In this document: positions 6,581 to 17,400 of the stretch, one piece after another
Position numbering within the stretch: position 1 is the stretch's first letter
How the letters are laid out: every line of letters starts with the position of its first letter
From: an uncultured Verrucomicrobia subdivision 3 bacterium
GTDB taxonomy: Bacteria; Verrucomicrobiota; Verrucomicrobiia; Limisphaerales; UBA11358
DNA length: 62,763 bases
Assembly: GCA_903865745.1 (NCBI GenBank)
Contig: CAIPKV010000010.1
Span: 1-62,763 of the forward strand
Direction: 5' to 3'
Notes under the pieces: model-generated
Databases searched by the model: none
The model's input: only the letters and a program-made list of their open reading frames with translations
Told to the model about the DNA's origin: nothing
Program-made: the position numbers and the translations under genes

Positions 6581-9115
6581 ATGGCCGACCGACTGCCCAT
6601 TTACGAGATCGAGCGCGACCTCATCGCGCGCTTGCAAAGCGACCGGCGCCTCATCCTCTCCGCGCCCACCGGCTCCGGCAAATCCACGCAGGTGCCGCAG
6701 ATGTTGCTCAAACATGGCCTGCTCGGTGATAGTCAGGTCGTTGTCCTCCAACCACGCCGGCTCGCCGCCCGGCTCTTGGCTGCACGCGTTGCGCAAGAGT
6801 TGGGTGTGAAGCTGGGTGAGGAAGTTGGTTATCAGATCCGCTTCGAGAACGTCACGTCGGCCAAGACCAAGATCCGCTTCGTGACCGAAGGCGTGTTGCT
6901 GCGCCAGATGATTGACGACCCGCAACTGCGCGGCGTCTCGGCCATCCTGTTCGACGAGTTTCATGAGCGGCATCTTTACGGCGACATCACACTCGCGCAA
7001 ACCCTCGACCAGCAGGAGAAATATCGCCCTGACATTATGCTCGCCGTGATGTCCGCCACCTTGAACGCGGGTGAGTTGGGGAAGTATCTTTCGCCGTGCG
7101 CCGTGCTCGCGTCCGAGGGCCGGATGTTTCCGGTGGAACACGAATACGCCGAACTGCCCGCCTACGCCGATAAACGCCCCGTGTGGGAACAGGCGGCGGA
7201 CGCGTTTAGCCGCTACGTCCATGGCGGCGGCGAGGGTGACGTGCTCGTCTTCATGCCGGGCGGATTTGAAATCGCCCAGACCATCGAAACCCTTCGCCAC
7301 ACGAGCGAGGCGAAGGGGTTTATCCTATTGCCGCTGCATGGCGAACTGCCACCGCGCGACCAGGACGCTGCCGTCGCGCGCTACGACCGGCGCAAAGTTG
7401 TCGTCGCCACGAATGTCGCCGAGACCTCGCTCACCATTGATGGCGTGCGGCTCGTGATTGATTCCGGCCTCGCCCGCGTGGCGCGTTACGATGCGAACCG
7501 CGGCATCAACACGCTGCTCATCGACAAGATATCGCAGTCGAGCGCTGACCAGCGGGCGGGCCGAGCCGGACGCACGGCGCCGGGCGTGTGCATGCGTTTG
7601 TGGTCGCGCGAAGAACATTCGCATCGTGCCGTGCAGGAATTGCCCGAGATTAAGCGGCTCGACTTATCCGAGGTCGTGCTGACCTTGAAGGCGTCGGGCG
7701 TCGAGGACTTGCGCAAGTTCCGCTGGCTCGAGAAGCCGGATGAGATTTCGCTGACGCACGCCGAGGAATTGCTCGCGGACTTGGGCGCGATTCACGATCA
7801 CAAGATCACCGCCATCGGACGCAAGATGCTGGCGTTTCCTTTGCACCCGCGTTACGCGCGCATGCTGCTCGCGGCGCAGGCTTACGGCTGCGTCTATCAG
7901 GCCTGTCTCGTCGCGGCGCTCACGCAGGGTCGCGACTTGCTGTTACGCAATTGCGGCAAGGAAGTGGACACCGCACGCGAAGATTTGCTGGGCGAAAAGG
8001 CGTCGTCGGACTTCTGGATTCTCATGCGCGCCTGGAGCTTTGCCTTCAACAACCAGTTCCGCCTCGACGCCTGCCGCAAGCTCGGCATCCACGCCGTCAC
8101 GGCCAAGCAGGTCGGCCCGCTGTTCGACCAATTCCTCCGCATCGCCAAGGACGAAGGTCTGGACACGAAGCCGCACGAGGTGAAGGACGAGAATCTCCAG
8201 AAGTGCATCCTCATCGGGTTCAGCGACCGCGTGGCGCGGCGTCTGGATCAAGGCACGTTGCGCTGTGAACTGGTCCACGGCCGGCGCGGCGTGCTGGCGC
8301 GTGAGAGTTCCGTGCAATCCAGTCCGCTCTTCGTCGCGGCGGAGATTCGCGAGATCGAAGGACGCGACCGCGAGGTCAACACCATCCTGTCGCTCGGCAC
8401 CGCCATCGAGGTGGAATGGTTGCGCGAACTCTTTCCCGACGACCTCAAGAGCGAGGTGCACGTCCAATTCGATGCGCAACAGAAGCGCGTCTTGGCGGCC
8501 GAGCTGTTGCGCTTTCGCGATTTGGCGCTGGCGGCCAAGCGCATTGACCCGCCTCCCGCCGATGCGGCAGCGCGCTTGCTGGCCGATGAGATTCTCGCCG
8601 GACGCTTGCTCCTGCCCAACTGGGATCATCATGTCGAGCAATGGCTGGCACGCCTCAACCTGTTGTGCAAGGAATGTGCCGACCTACAATTGCCCGCCAT
8701 CACGGAAGACGACAAGAAAGCCATCATCGAACAGTTATGCCACGGTGCGGTCAGCTACAAAGACATCAAGGAGCGCGAGGTCAAACCCATCGTCACCTCG
8801 TGGCTCTCGCACGCGCAGCGCGAATTACTCGACAAGCATGCGCCCGAGCGGCTCACGCTGGCGAACGGTCGCACGCCCAAGGTGAACTACGAGCCGGGCC
8901 GCGCGCCCTTCATCTCTTTGCGCATCCAGGAACTGTACGACGTGAACCAGACCCCGCGCATCGCCCTGAATCGCGTGCCCGTGACGGTGCACATCCTGAC
9001 ACCGGGCATGAAGCCGATTCAAGTGACGCAGGACCTGGCGAACTTCTGGCGCGAGCATTACCCCAAGATCAAGTCCGAGCTGGCGCGGAAGTATCCCAAA
9101 CACTTCTGGCGGTAA
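6581..9115 (+). CDS. hrpB: ATP-dependent RNA helicase HrpB
   Basis: This 844-residue protein is a DEAH/RHA-class helicase. Walker A is APTGSGKST (residues 28-36), motif II is DEFH (125-128, the form typical of HrpB), motif III is SAT (158-160), and NVAETSLTIDGV and QRAGRAGRT mark the second RecA domain. The C-terminal tail (TPRIALNRVPVTVHILTPG and YPKHFWR) resembles the HrpB-specific C-terminal domain. Its substrate is not well defined in bacteria. ATG 6581 is the first good start after folD; longer in-frame starts would overlap folD. Confidence 0.92.
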   Translation: MADRLPIYEIERDLIARLQSDRRLILSAPTGSGKSTQVPQMLLKHGLLGDSQVVVLQPRRLAARLLAARVAQELGVKLGEEVGYQIRFENVTSAKTKIRFVTEGVLLRQMIDDPQLRGVSAILFDEFHERHLYGDITLAQTLDQQEKYRPDIMLAVMSATLNAGELGKYLSPCAVLASEGRMFPVEHEYAELPAYADKRPVWEQAADAFSRYVHGGGEGDVLVFMPGGFEIAQTIETLRHTSEAKGFILLPLHGELPPRDQDAAVARYDRRKVVVATNVAETSLTIDGVRLVIDSGLARVARYDANRGINTLLIDKISQSSADQRAGRAGRTAPGVCMRLWSREEHSHRAVQELPEIKRLDLSEVVLTLKASGVEDLRKFRWLEKPDEISLTHAEELLADLGAIHDHKITAIGRKMLAFPLHPRYARMLLAAQAYGCVYQACLVAALTQGRDLLLRNCGKEVDTAREDLLGEKASSDFWILMRAWSFAFNNQFRLDACRKLGIHAVTAKQVGPLFDQFLRIAKDEGLDTKPHEVKDENLQKCILIGFSDRVARRLDQGTLRCELVHGRRGVLARESSVQSSPLFVAAEIREIEGRDREVNTILSLGTAIEVEWLRELFPDDLKSEVHVQFDAQQKRVLAAELLRFRDLALAAKRIDPPPADAAARLLADEILAGRLLLPNWDHHVEQWLARLNLLCKECADLQLPAITEDDKKAIIEQLCHGAVSYKDIKEREVKPIVTSWLSHAQRELLDKHAPERLTLANGRTPKVNYEPGRAPFISLRIQELYDVNQTPRIALNRVPVTVHILTPGMKPIQVTQDLANFWREHYPKIKSELARKYPKHFWR

Positions 9116-9123
9116 TCATCCTC

Positions 9124-9627
9124 ATGAACAGCATTGACCAACTCTGTCCCAATTGCGGCTTGTGCTGCGATAGCACCCTGTTCGCGGATGTCGAATTGCG
9201 CGCCAGCGACAATGCTGCGCGCTTGAGCCGGCTCGGCCTGACCTTGCTCAAGAAGAATAAGTTCACCACCGCCTTCGCCCAGCCCTGCGCCGGCTTCGAT
9301 GGCAAACTCTGCCGCATCTACGCCGACCGTCCCAAGCGCTGCCAGTTGTTCGAGTGCGGCCTGCTGAAGCGCGTTGAGTCCAAGGAAATCACCCCCGCCG
9401 CCGCCTTGAAGAAGATTACCGCCGCCCGCGCCCAAGCCGAGCAGGTGCGCGGCCTGCTACGTTTGATGGGCCAAAATAAGGAGCAGATGGCGTTGACGCA
9501 TCGTTATGCCGAGGCGATGAGTGCGCCCATTGATATGTCCGATGAGACCAATGCCGAGCGGCATGGGGAATTGATGCTGGCGGTCAACGACCTGATGACG
9601 CGTCTGGAACGGGACTTCCTCCGCTGA
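9124..9627 (+). CDS. YkgJ-like cysteine-cluster protein
   Basis: This 167-residue protein starts MNSIDQLCPNCGLCCDST, a CxxCxxCC cluster, with further cysteines in PCAGFDGKLCRIY and RCQLFEC. This is the pattern of the YkgJ family of putative Zn/Fe-binding proteins, where the cysteines probably bind metal. The C-terminal half is helical with no recognised motif. It begins 8 nt after the HrpB stop and is likely in the same transcript. The precise function is unknown. Confidence 0.8.
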   Translation: MNSIDQLCPNCGLCCDSTLFADVELRASDNAARLSRLGLTLLKKNKFTTAFAQPCAGFDGKLCRIYADRPKRCQLFECGLLKRVESKEITPAAALKKITAARAQAEQVRGLLRLMGQNKEQMALTHRYAEAMSAPIDMSDETNAERHGELMLAVNDLMTRLERDFLR

Positions 9628-9631
9628 CGGC

Positions 9632-11365
9632 TTACGCCGTCATCCCGACGTCATTGGAAACCTTCGCCGCCGCGTCGGTATCCACCCAGCGCACGAGCGC
9701 GATGAAGTTCACCAGCGTCGGACTATCCGCCTTCACCTTGAACAGATTCTTCAGCGCGTTGATCGTCTTGGTATAGACCGTCGCATACTTCTCATGCATG
9801 AGCCGCGAGACAAACGTCTCCAGAATCGGGCGCGCGAGGGGGTCGGCCTGGCCATCCGGCAGATAGGGGAACAGACAGAACACGCGCACGAATATCATCG
9901 GGTCGGCCTCCGTCAGAACGAGCCAGCAGGCCTTCACCTCATCGGCATCGTAGCGGCCGTGCAATCGCTTGCGGATGGTGCTGATAATCTCATGCGGCGT
10001 CGTGCGCGTGCCGATGAGGTCTTTGATGTGATCCCAGGCAAGCTGCCGTTCGCGTTCCGGTGACACCGTGGACTGCTCGTTCCAGCGGTCGAGCATCTCC
10101 TTCAAGCCGAGTTCGGCGGCGATATCCTTGCCCAGCTTCTCCGCGTCCTCCTTGCGCAAGCGGTCCGTTGTGCCGATGGCGCGGATGATGGACTGCTGCA
10201 TGTGCGGGTTGAAGAGTTTGACCACGACGGCGAGCGCGGCGGGTTCCGGCGGCTGGTTGCGCGGGATCAAATGCTTCACGCACTCCAGCGTCAGCGGGTC
10301 CATCTCCGTCAGCTTCTCCGCGCGGAACGTCAGCGTGTAGCGCAAGGTGCGCGGCAGACCGCCTGCCTTGCCGATGTTATTGATGACCGCCTTGCGATGG
10401 TCCGCGTTGATGATGAGCCCGAGCAACGCTTCCGCGGCGAGCAACGCTTTCTCATCCAGCACCTCGCGTTCGCCGGTGATGGCCAGTTGCTCGATGAGCG
10501 GCGGCAGGCGCTGGGCGAACACCACATCCGGCGATTCCGTGCTCTGGTTCTCGTAGTAATGCAGCAGTTCGAGGAAGAAGGACAGGCGCACGAAGGCCGT
10601 CTTCTGCGCGCGCGACGCCTCGGTGTTCTCGCGGCTCTGGCGCAGCTTCGTGTGCAACGCCTCCAGCTCCGGCCGGCGGCTGATATTCGGATTCTGCGTG
10701 AGCAACTCGGCAAACTCCGGCTTGAACGCCAGCATGATCTCCTCCGGCTTGGGGCGCGGATTGAACTTCACATCCGTCGTCACATCCTTGAAGAACACCA
10801 GTGCGTCCGGGCCAAACTCCTTGAGCACGCGCTCGCGCGGAATCTGGCCCTTCACGAAGGCGCGATTCGCCCGGGCCACGTGCGGCGAGAAGAAGTTATC
10901 CGGCTTGTCGAGCAGCGACGCCAGCAGGCCCGGCTCGAAGGGCGCCTCCAGCTTGAGCAACGTCTCCACTTCCGGCTTGAAGGCGTCGGTGAGGTCGCGT
11001 TTCGTCTTGTCGAGATTCTTGAGCAGGGCCGGCTGCAGCACGTTATCCTCCAGCTTGCCCTTGATGAGGCTGGCCGAGACCTCGGTCACGCGCTGGTTAT
11101 GTTCCACGAGCCGCGCCACGATGACGCCAATATCATTGAGCGGCAATTTGCTGACGAGGGTGGTGAGGAGGTTGACCAGTTCACCGTGCGATTTCTGGCG
11201 ATGTTCAATGACGCGTTCCAGCAGCGACCGCAGGGCTTTGTTTTCCGCTTCCAACGCCAGGCATTCCGTTTCCGCCTGCGCCACGCGTAGCGTCAGGTTC
11301 AACCAGTCCCGCTGGATTTTATCCACGGAGACCATGGCGATGGTATTGTCAGAATCGGCGGACAT
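9632..11365 (-). CDS. Hypothetical protein with coiled-coil start
   Basis: This 577-residue cytosolic protein is not recognised. Residues about 15-60 look like a coiled coil (RVAQAETECLALEAENKAL). The remainder is mostly helical, with no transmembrane segment and no obvious catalytic motif. It converges on the YkgJ gene, ending 4 nt from that stop. Codon use and GC content match the neighbouring housekeeping genes, so it is likely native. Nothing in the sequence supports a function. Confidence 0.75.
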   Translation of the reverse strand: MSADSDNTIAMVSVDKIQRDWLNLTLRVAQAETECLALEAENKALRSLLERVIEHRQKSHGELVNLLTTLVSKLPLNDIGVIVARLVEHNQRVTEVSASLIKGKLEDNVLQPALLKNLDKTKRDLTDAFKPEVETLLKLEAPFEPGLLASLLDKPDNFFSPHVARANRAFVKGQIPRERVLKEFGPDALVFFKDVTTDVKFNPRPKPEEIMLAFKPEFAELLTQNPNISRRPELEALHTKLRQSRENTEASRAQKTAFVRLSFFLELLHYYENQSTESPDVVFAQRLPPLIEQLAITGEREVLDEKALLAAEALLGLIINADHRKAVINNIGKAGGLPRTLRYTLTFRAEKLTEMDPLTLECVKHLIPRNQPPEPAALAVVVKLFNPHMQQSIIRAIGTTDRLRKEDAEKLGKDIAAELGLKEMLDRWNEQSTVSPERERQLAWDHIKDLIGTRTTPHEIISTIRKRLHGRYDADEVKACWLVLTEADPMIFVRVFCLFPYLPDGQADPLARPILETFVSRLMHEKYATVYTKTINALKNLFKVKADSPTLVNFIALVRWVDTDAAAKVSNDVGMTA

Positions 11366-11530
11366 GGTTTACATATTCATCCAAGCGCCCGTTTCATGCC
11401 ATTCATTTTTTCATGATGGGCCGGGCGGGCAGGGGCGGGGTGGGAAAGGATTACCGCGAAAGACACGAAATACGCGAACCCCCAAGGCACTGTGAACCGT
11501 TCTGTAGCCTATCAGTAGACATATCGGTCT

Positions 11531-11755
11531 TCAGCCAAATTTAATAACAAGAACGTATGTGATAGCAACTGCTATTGCGAGATTGAGAAACCAGTGGAAC
11601 CAATAGTCTGATGGCTGCTTCTTGCGGGAATAAATATGTATGCCAGTCCATTTACCTACATAAAGAACATAGCCTGACACCAAATAAAATATGATCACCG
11701 CCCAAACCAACGGTAATAGCCAGTATCGAAAGTCGTTATTGCTGGATGAACTCAT
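11531..11755 (-). CDS. Small two-helix membrane protein
   Basis: This 74-residue frame has two hydrophobic segments (about residues 11-32, LLPLVWAVIIFYLVSGYVLY, and 52-72, FLNLAIAVAITYVLVI) separated by a basic loop with SRKKQPSDYW. The arrangement is plausible for a small inner-membrane protein. No clear ribosome-binding site precedes the ATG and the gene is alone between two intergenic stretches, so it may be spurious. Confidence 0.45.
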   Translation of the reverse strand: MSSSSNNDFRYWLLPLVWAVIIFYLVSGYVLYVGKWTGIHIYSRKKQPSDYWFHWFLNLAIAVAITYVLVIKFG

Positions 11756-11938
11756 GTGTCAAATAGCTAGATATGCCTACCAGCTAATCGACGCCTCGTG
11801 GTGCAGTCTATCCTGTTTCATGAATTCGAGGTTCGCAGGTCATCAATCGATGTCAAGGTCATCTGGTTGCGCCCGACACCCTGTTCCCAACCGGTTATCT
11901 GGCCTTTTCCCGTCAATTTACCTCAAAAGCCTCCATTT

Positions 11939-12180
11939 CCTGCCCACAGGGGATGCACACCCTGCCTAGGAGGTGTTGACCTCCTGCCTAGGAGGTATGG
12001 ATACCCTGCCCATAGGTGATGCACACCCTGCCTAGGGGGTATCGACCTCCTGCCCACAGAGGATGGACCCTCTGCCCACAGGGAGTGGGCACCCTGCCTA
12101 GGAGGTGTCCATACCCTGCCTGCCATGTGCCCACACCTGCTTAAGCCTGTGTCCACACCTGGCATGCCCTGTACGCACAC
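11939..12180. repeat. 22-bp tandem repeat array, 11 units
   Basis: Eleven consecutive units keep an exact 22-bp period. Two unit forms alternate irregularly: one like CCTGCCCACAGGGGATGC followed by ACAC, and one like CCTGCCTAGGAGGTGT with a variable end. The second contains CCTAGG and can fold on itself (ACCTCC paired with GGAGGT). Units decay toward the right end. As 22 is not a multiple of three, the array is unlikely to be coding. Units are contiguous, without spacers, so it is not a CRISPR. Confidence 0.9.
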
Positions 12181-13267
<1,087 letters not shown>

Positions 13268-13357
13268 ACGCGTGGCCGGGAGCTGGGTGTTGGAATATAA
13301 GGGCGGCAAAGCCCGCTTCCCCAGCTTCCTTCGGCCAATATCTAGTTTCTAATCGCC

Positions 13358-14209
13358 ATGCCCGAATTGCCTGAAGTCGAGGTGCTCGCGCGGCATTTGC
13401 GTCCGCTGCTCACGGGCAAGACGATTCGCGAGGTGACGGTGCGGCGCGCGAAGGTGTTGCATCCGACGTCGCCGGGGAAGTTCGCCAAGGTATTGCGCGG
13501 GGCGAAGTTTAGCGGCCTGCAACGGCGCGGGAAATATCTACTGTTTGAATTGCGGTCCCCAAGCTCGCGCGAAAAGCTTCTGCTGCTTGGCCATCTCGGC
13601 ATGACGGGTCGGATGTATCTCGCGCCTAAAACCGAACCGTTGCCGAAACACGCGGCGGTGGTGCTGAATCTCGGCGCGAAGGATTTCATCTACGAAGACA
13701 CGCGCTACTTCGGTCGGCTGACGCTGGACATTTCAGCGGCGGAAAAGCTGGGGCCGGAACCATGGGCCGAAAGTCTCACGCCGGAGTTGTTTCAGCAGAA
13801 GCTTAAAACCTCGCGCCAGCCCGTGAAGGTGAAGCTGCTTGACCAAGCTCTGATTGCGGGCGTCGGCAACATCTACGCAAGCGAAGCGTTGTATCGTGCG
13901 GGCATTTCTCCGCGCCGCGCTGCGAATAAACTCACGGCGATAGCTGCCGGAAAGTTGCTCGCGGCCATCCGCGAGGTCATGCAGGAGGCGATTGATTGCG
14001 GCAGCACGATTCCGCTGAACTTTGCACCGCGCAAGACGGACGGGCTGTTCTATTTTGGACGCGCGGCGAATGCGCCGGATTATTATGAGGAGCGGTTGCA
14101 GGTGTATGATCGGGCGGGCAAGCCGTGCGGGGTGTGTGGTTCACCGATCAAGCGGATGGTGCAGGCGGCGCGCAGCACATTTTACTGTTCGCATTGTCAA
14201 AAAGTCTGA
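13358..14209 (+). CDS. mutM: Formamidopyrimidine-DNA glycosylase
   Basis: This 283-residue base-excision repair enzyme removes oxidised purines such as 8-oxoguanine and nicks the abasic site. It starts MPELPEVEVL, with the catalytic Pro2 and Glu3. It contains LLGHLGMTGRM, the H2TH region around LLDQALIAGVGNIYASEAL, and a C-terminal zinc finger (CGVCGSP ... CSHCQK). All key elements are present. It lies 90 nt after pyrH, in the same direction. Confidence 0.95.
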   Translation: MPELPEVEVLARHLRPLLTGKTIREVTVRRAKVLHPTSPGKFAKVLRGAKFSGLQRRGKYLLFELRSPSSREKLLLLGHLGMTGRMYLAPKTEPLPKHAAVVLNLGAKDFIYEDTRYFGRLTLDISAAEKLGPEPWAESLTPELFQQKLKTSRQPVKVKLLDQALIAGVGNIYASEALYRAGISPRRAANKLTAIAAGKLLAAIREVMQEAIDCGSTIPLNFAPRKTDGLFYFGRAANAPDYYEERLQVYDRAGKPCGVCGSPIKRMVQAARSTFYCSHCQKV

Positions 14210-14218
14210 CGAAACGGT

Positions 14219-14246
14219 TTGACGAATCCGTGCAGCCCTGTAAATT
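14219..14246 (+). promoter_or_regulatory. Likely sigma-70 promoter of tRNA-Asn
   Basis: TTGACG at 14219-14224 resembles a -35 box, and TAAATT at 14241-14246, 16 bp further on, resembles a -10 box. This would place transcription a few bases before the tRNA start at 14262. The assignment is by eye. Confidence 0.5.
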
Positions 14247-14261
14247 GTACGCCCTTCGAGT

Positions 14262-14336
14262 TCCAGAGTAGCTCAATGGTAGAGCACGCGGCTGTTAACC
14301 GTGTGGTTGAAGGTTCGAGTCCTTCCTCTGGAGCCA
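14262..14336 (+). tRNA. tRNA-Asn (GTT)
   Basis: The sequence folds as a full cloverleaf. The acceptor arms are TCCAGAG and CTCTGGA, the D arm contains AGCTCAATGGTAGAGC, the anticodon loop is CTGTTAA (GTT, asparagine) on a CGCGG/CCGTG stem, and the T arm contains GGTTCGAGTCC. The 3' CCA is encoded (14334-14336). Confidence 0.97.
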
Positions 14337-14461
14337 TTCGAAGTCAGACAGTATCTTCTTAGTGTTTTCCCCATGTAGATGAAGGCTGTCTAACGTTCTT
14401 TACGAACGCTTGCTCAGCCTTTTCTTCAAAGATTCCAGCCGGTATCTCCGGACTGAAACAC

Positions 14462-17400
14462 TTACTGTGGCGGGACGAGCTTCTGGAATTCCGGCAGGGC
14501 GCGCAGGGAATTCAAATGAACGTCGCTGCGGGCCTGAGTCAGCAGATTGCGTGCGGCGGGATTGGTCTTGAGACGTTCATTGCTCAGGTTGATCGCAATG
14601 GTGAGATTGGTGAGCGCGGGCGCGGTCTGGCCAAGGTAAGCCTCCAGCGCGCCGAGGTCGTAATGCGGCTCCGGTTGGTCGGGGGACAAGGCCGTGAGCC
14701 GTTCCAAGGCGTGTTCGAGCTTCGGAATGTTGCCCAACTGCGAGTAGTAACCAGCAATGGCGCCGGCATCGGCGACCTTCACGTTCGGGCTGGCGAGCGC
14801 CTGGTCAAAGAGTTCCGCACCGCGATTGGTCTGCTGCATCTGGATATATGTCACGCCGAGCATGATGAGGTTGCGGACATCACCGGGATTGGTACGGGCG
14901 GTGGCTTCCATCTGGTCAATCTGGCTGACGGTCTGGGCGCGCGCGGTGGACTGCGTCTTGTAGTCCTGCAAATTCTTGATGAGGCCGGTAATCTGGTCGT
15001 TGAACGGGTCCAGCTTCTGGCAGGTTTGGGCGATGAGAATGGCATCGTCAAAGCGACGCAGCGCCGCTTCTGGGTGGCCCGCCATTTCTTCGGTCTGCGC
15101 CATTTGCAGGATGAAATTGACGTAGCGATAGACGGCTTCCGGGCTGTAAGGGCAGAAGGCGAACGCCTGCTTGAAAGCGAAGTCCGTCTCGCGGATTAGC
15201 GCAGCTTGGGAGGCAGGAGACTTCTGGCGGTATTCCGGCGGGCATTGCGGGCTCAAGCGCCAGGCATACATTCCGGCCTGCGAGCTTCGCAATTTGGAGA
15301 AGGCCTTTTGGGCGTCATCATCGCGGACGAAGGCGCGGTCGCCGGTGTAGCCCTTGTAATTGTTGTGGATGTAGGTGCGCTCAATGAAGTCGCAAATGTT
15401 GCTGATGGAGGTGTCGTAAGTAATCCAATTGCCGCAGAGGCGCGTGGTGAAGTCGGTCCAGAACTTGTGGTCGAGGTCAAACACGTCCTGCGTCAGCTCT
15501 GTTACGGGCTGGCGGTTAATCTTCATGATAACGCTGAAGGGCGTCTCGTAGGGGTACATCCAGTCGAGCGGGAAGCTTTCCTCGACGTAGAACTCGTTCG
15601 TCGGGCAGTTGTCGAAGATGACCTTGCACAATAGGCCGTTAATCTTCATGACGGCGACCTGACCGGAAACCTGCACGCGGCCGTTCTCGATGTGAACATC
15701 TTCGCCGGGGGCGAGTTGATTGAGCTGTGCACGGCGGCCCACATCGGTGGTGTAATCCTCAAAACACTTCTGCGAATCCGCCGGGGAGGGGATATAAATC
15801 TCATTAGGCGGATAAACGCCACCTTTACGGCGGTAGTCCTCAACATACTTGCCCCACGCGGTGAACGGCCGGTCGAGCACATTATAGAGTACGCTGGCTA
15901 CGCCCTCAATGAGCCCGTTGCCAGAATCGCCACTGCCCAAATCGCCATCAACAGCAATTAAGCCTGGGGTAGTTAGATGGAATAGTGCGGAGACGTATTT
16001 GAAAAACCGGCTGAAAAACGGCGGGTCAATCTGGAGGTGCCGGTTATATTGGGAGCGCAAGTATTCGAGATACGTGCCGTCAGCAAGAGCGTTCTGCGTG
16101 ATGATATAGACGTCGCGGCGGTCGAACTTTTGGTCCTGTAATGGTTGGCAACGGTGCGGAATAAAACTCTCGCAGAAAATAATGTAGGTGGGGCAGAAAC
16201 GACCGGGGTCGGTGCCGCCAAAGAGAACCGTGTCGCGCGCCATTTCAGGATAAACCACTTTGGCGTTCTTCGGATCTTTTAGCAACTCGGCGCGGAGGGT
16301 GTTGTCGTAACTTAATTTGCCCGTCTTCGGGTCAAGGAATGGCGGCGTGAACATGTCATGTCCGAACCAATAGCCAAACCAGTGATTGCGCTGTTCGCTC
16401 TTATACCAATGCGACATGCCGGACCACAAAGGCATAATGCAGATTAGCCCAAGCAAAATCAGCAGCGGACCGCGCTTGCGATACACTAGCAGGGCGGCCA
16501 CGAAAATCATTGGGATGGCTACCAAAATCAGACCGGCAAACACGGGTAGACCATATTGATCTTTATCGAACGACAAAGCCACGTAATGAGGTAATTGTGA
16601 CAGGCTGATTTGGCCGGCGGGTCCGAAATAGAGTTTACCGGTTGCATCAACAAGGCAGTAGAGCGCCAGCACTACCGCCACCACACCACCTACAAGACCC
16701 CAGCGGCGGAAATTCTGATATTGCGTGGCCATGTAAGCGGCCATCAGGGTTAGACCATAACCAATCATCAGCGCAAAGAGCGCGTGCGATGCCGTGAAGA
16801 AGACTTTATTGAGTTCCGAGGTCGAACGATCCGGTGTTACATCCAACAAAATTACCAGAAGCACGGCCAAGCAGATATAAATTGCCGTGAGACCAACGAT
16901 CCACGAGCGTTCGCGCTTGTGCATCTTTGTGATGAAGAGGAACGGCATCAGTCCGATGAACATGTAGACCCGGCTGAAGGAGTCTGAAAGCCCCTGTGCG
17001 AGGTAGCTCAGCTGGAAGGCAAAGCGCGAGGGGTTTTGGAAAATATTATAACTGTGCGCCCCCTCATACTGCCCACGGCTCAGTGCATGGAAAAAACCTT
17101 CAACCGTGCGCGGATAGCCCCATTGCATCGGTGGCACGGTCATGCCAGAGATGGGTTCGTAGAAATAAAACGACACACCCAGCACCCACAGCACGCCCAT
17201 CCAGATGATTGATTGCCATTCGGTGAACAACCCCTTGGTCTTGGTGGCCAGCCAGCCGGCCGTGAGAATTGAACCGATGCCGACGACATGGAATAGCACT
17301 TGTTCAATCGAACTCATGTTGTTTAAGGCCGGAATATTGCCGCCCGCTAGCAACAGCAAGCAGACCACATAAATGACGGCGTTGCCAAAAAACAAATCCC

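Noticed and set aside
10202-11290. Long plus-strand frame (362 codons) opposite the 577-residue gene
   Set aside because: It is the antisense frame of a GC-rich gene, with Arg/Leu/Glu-rich composition and no motif.
11939-12180. CRISPR array
   Set aside because: Units are contiguous with no unique spacers and diverge from each other; no cas genes are present in the window.
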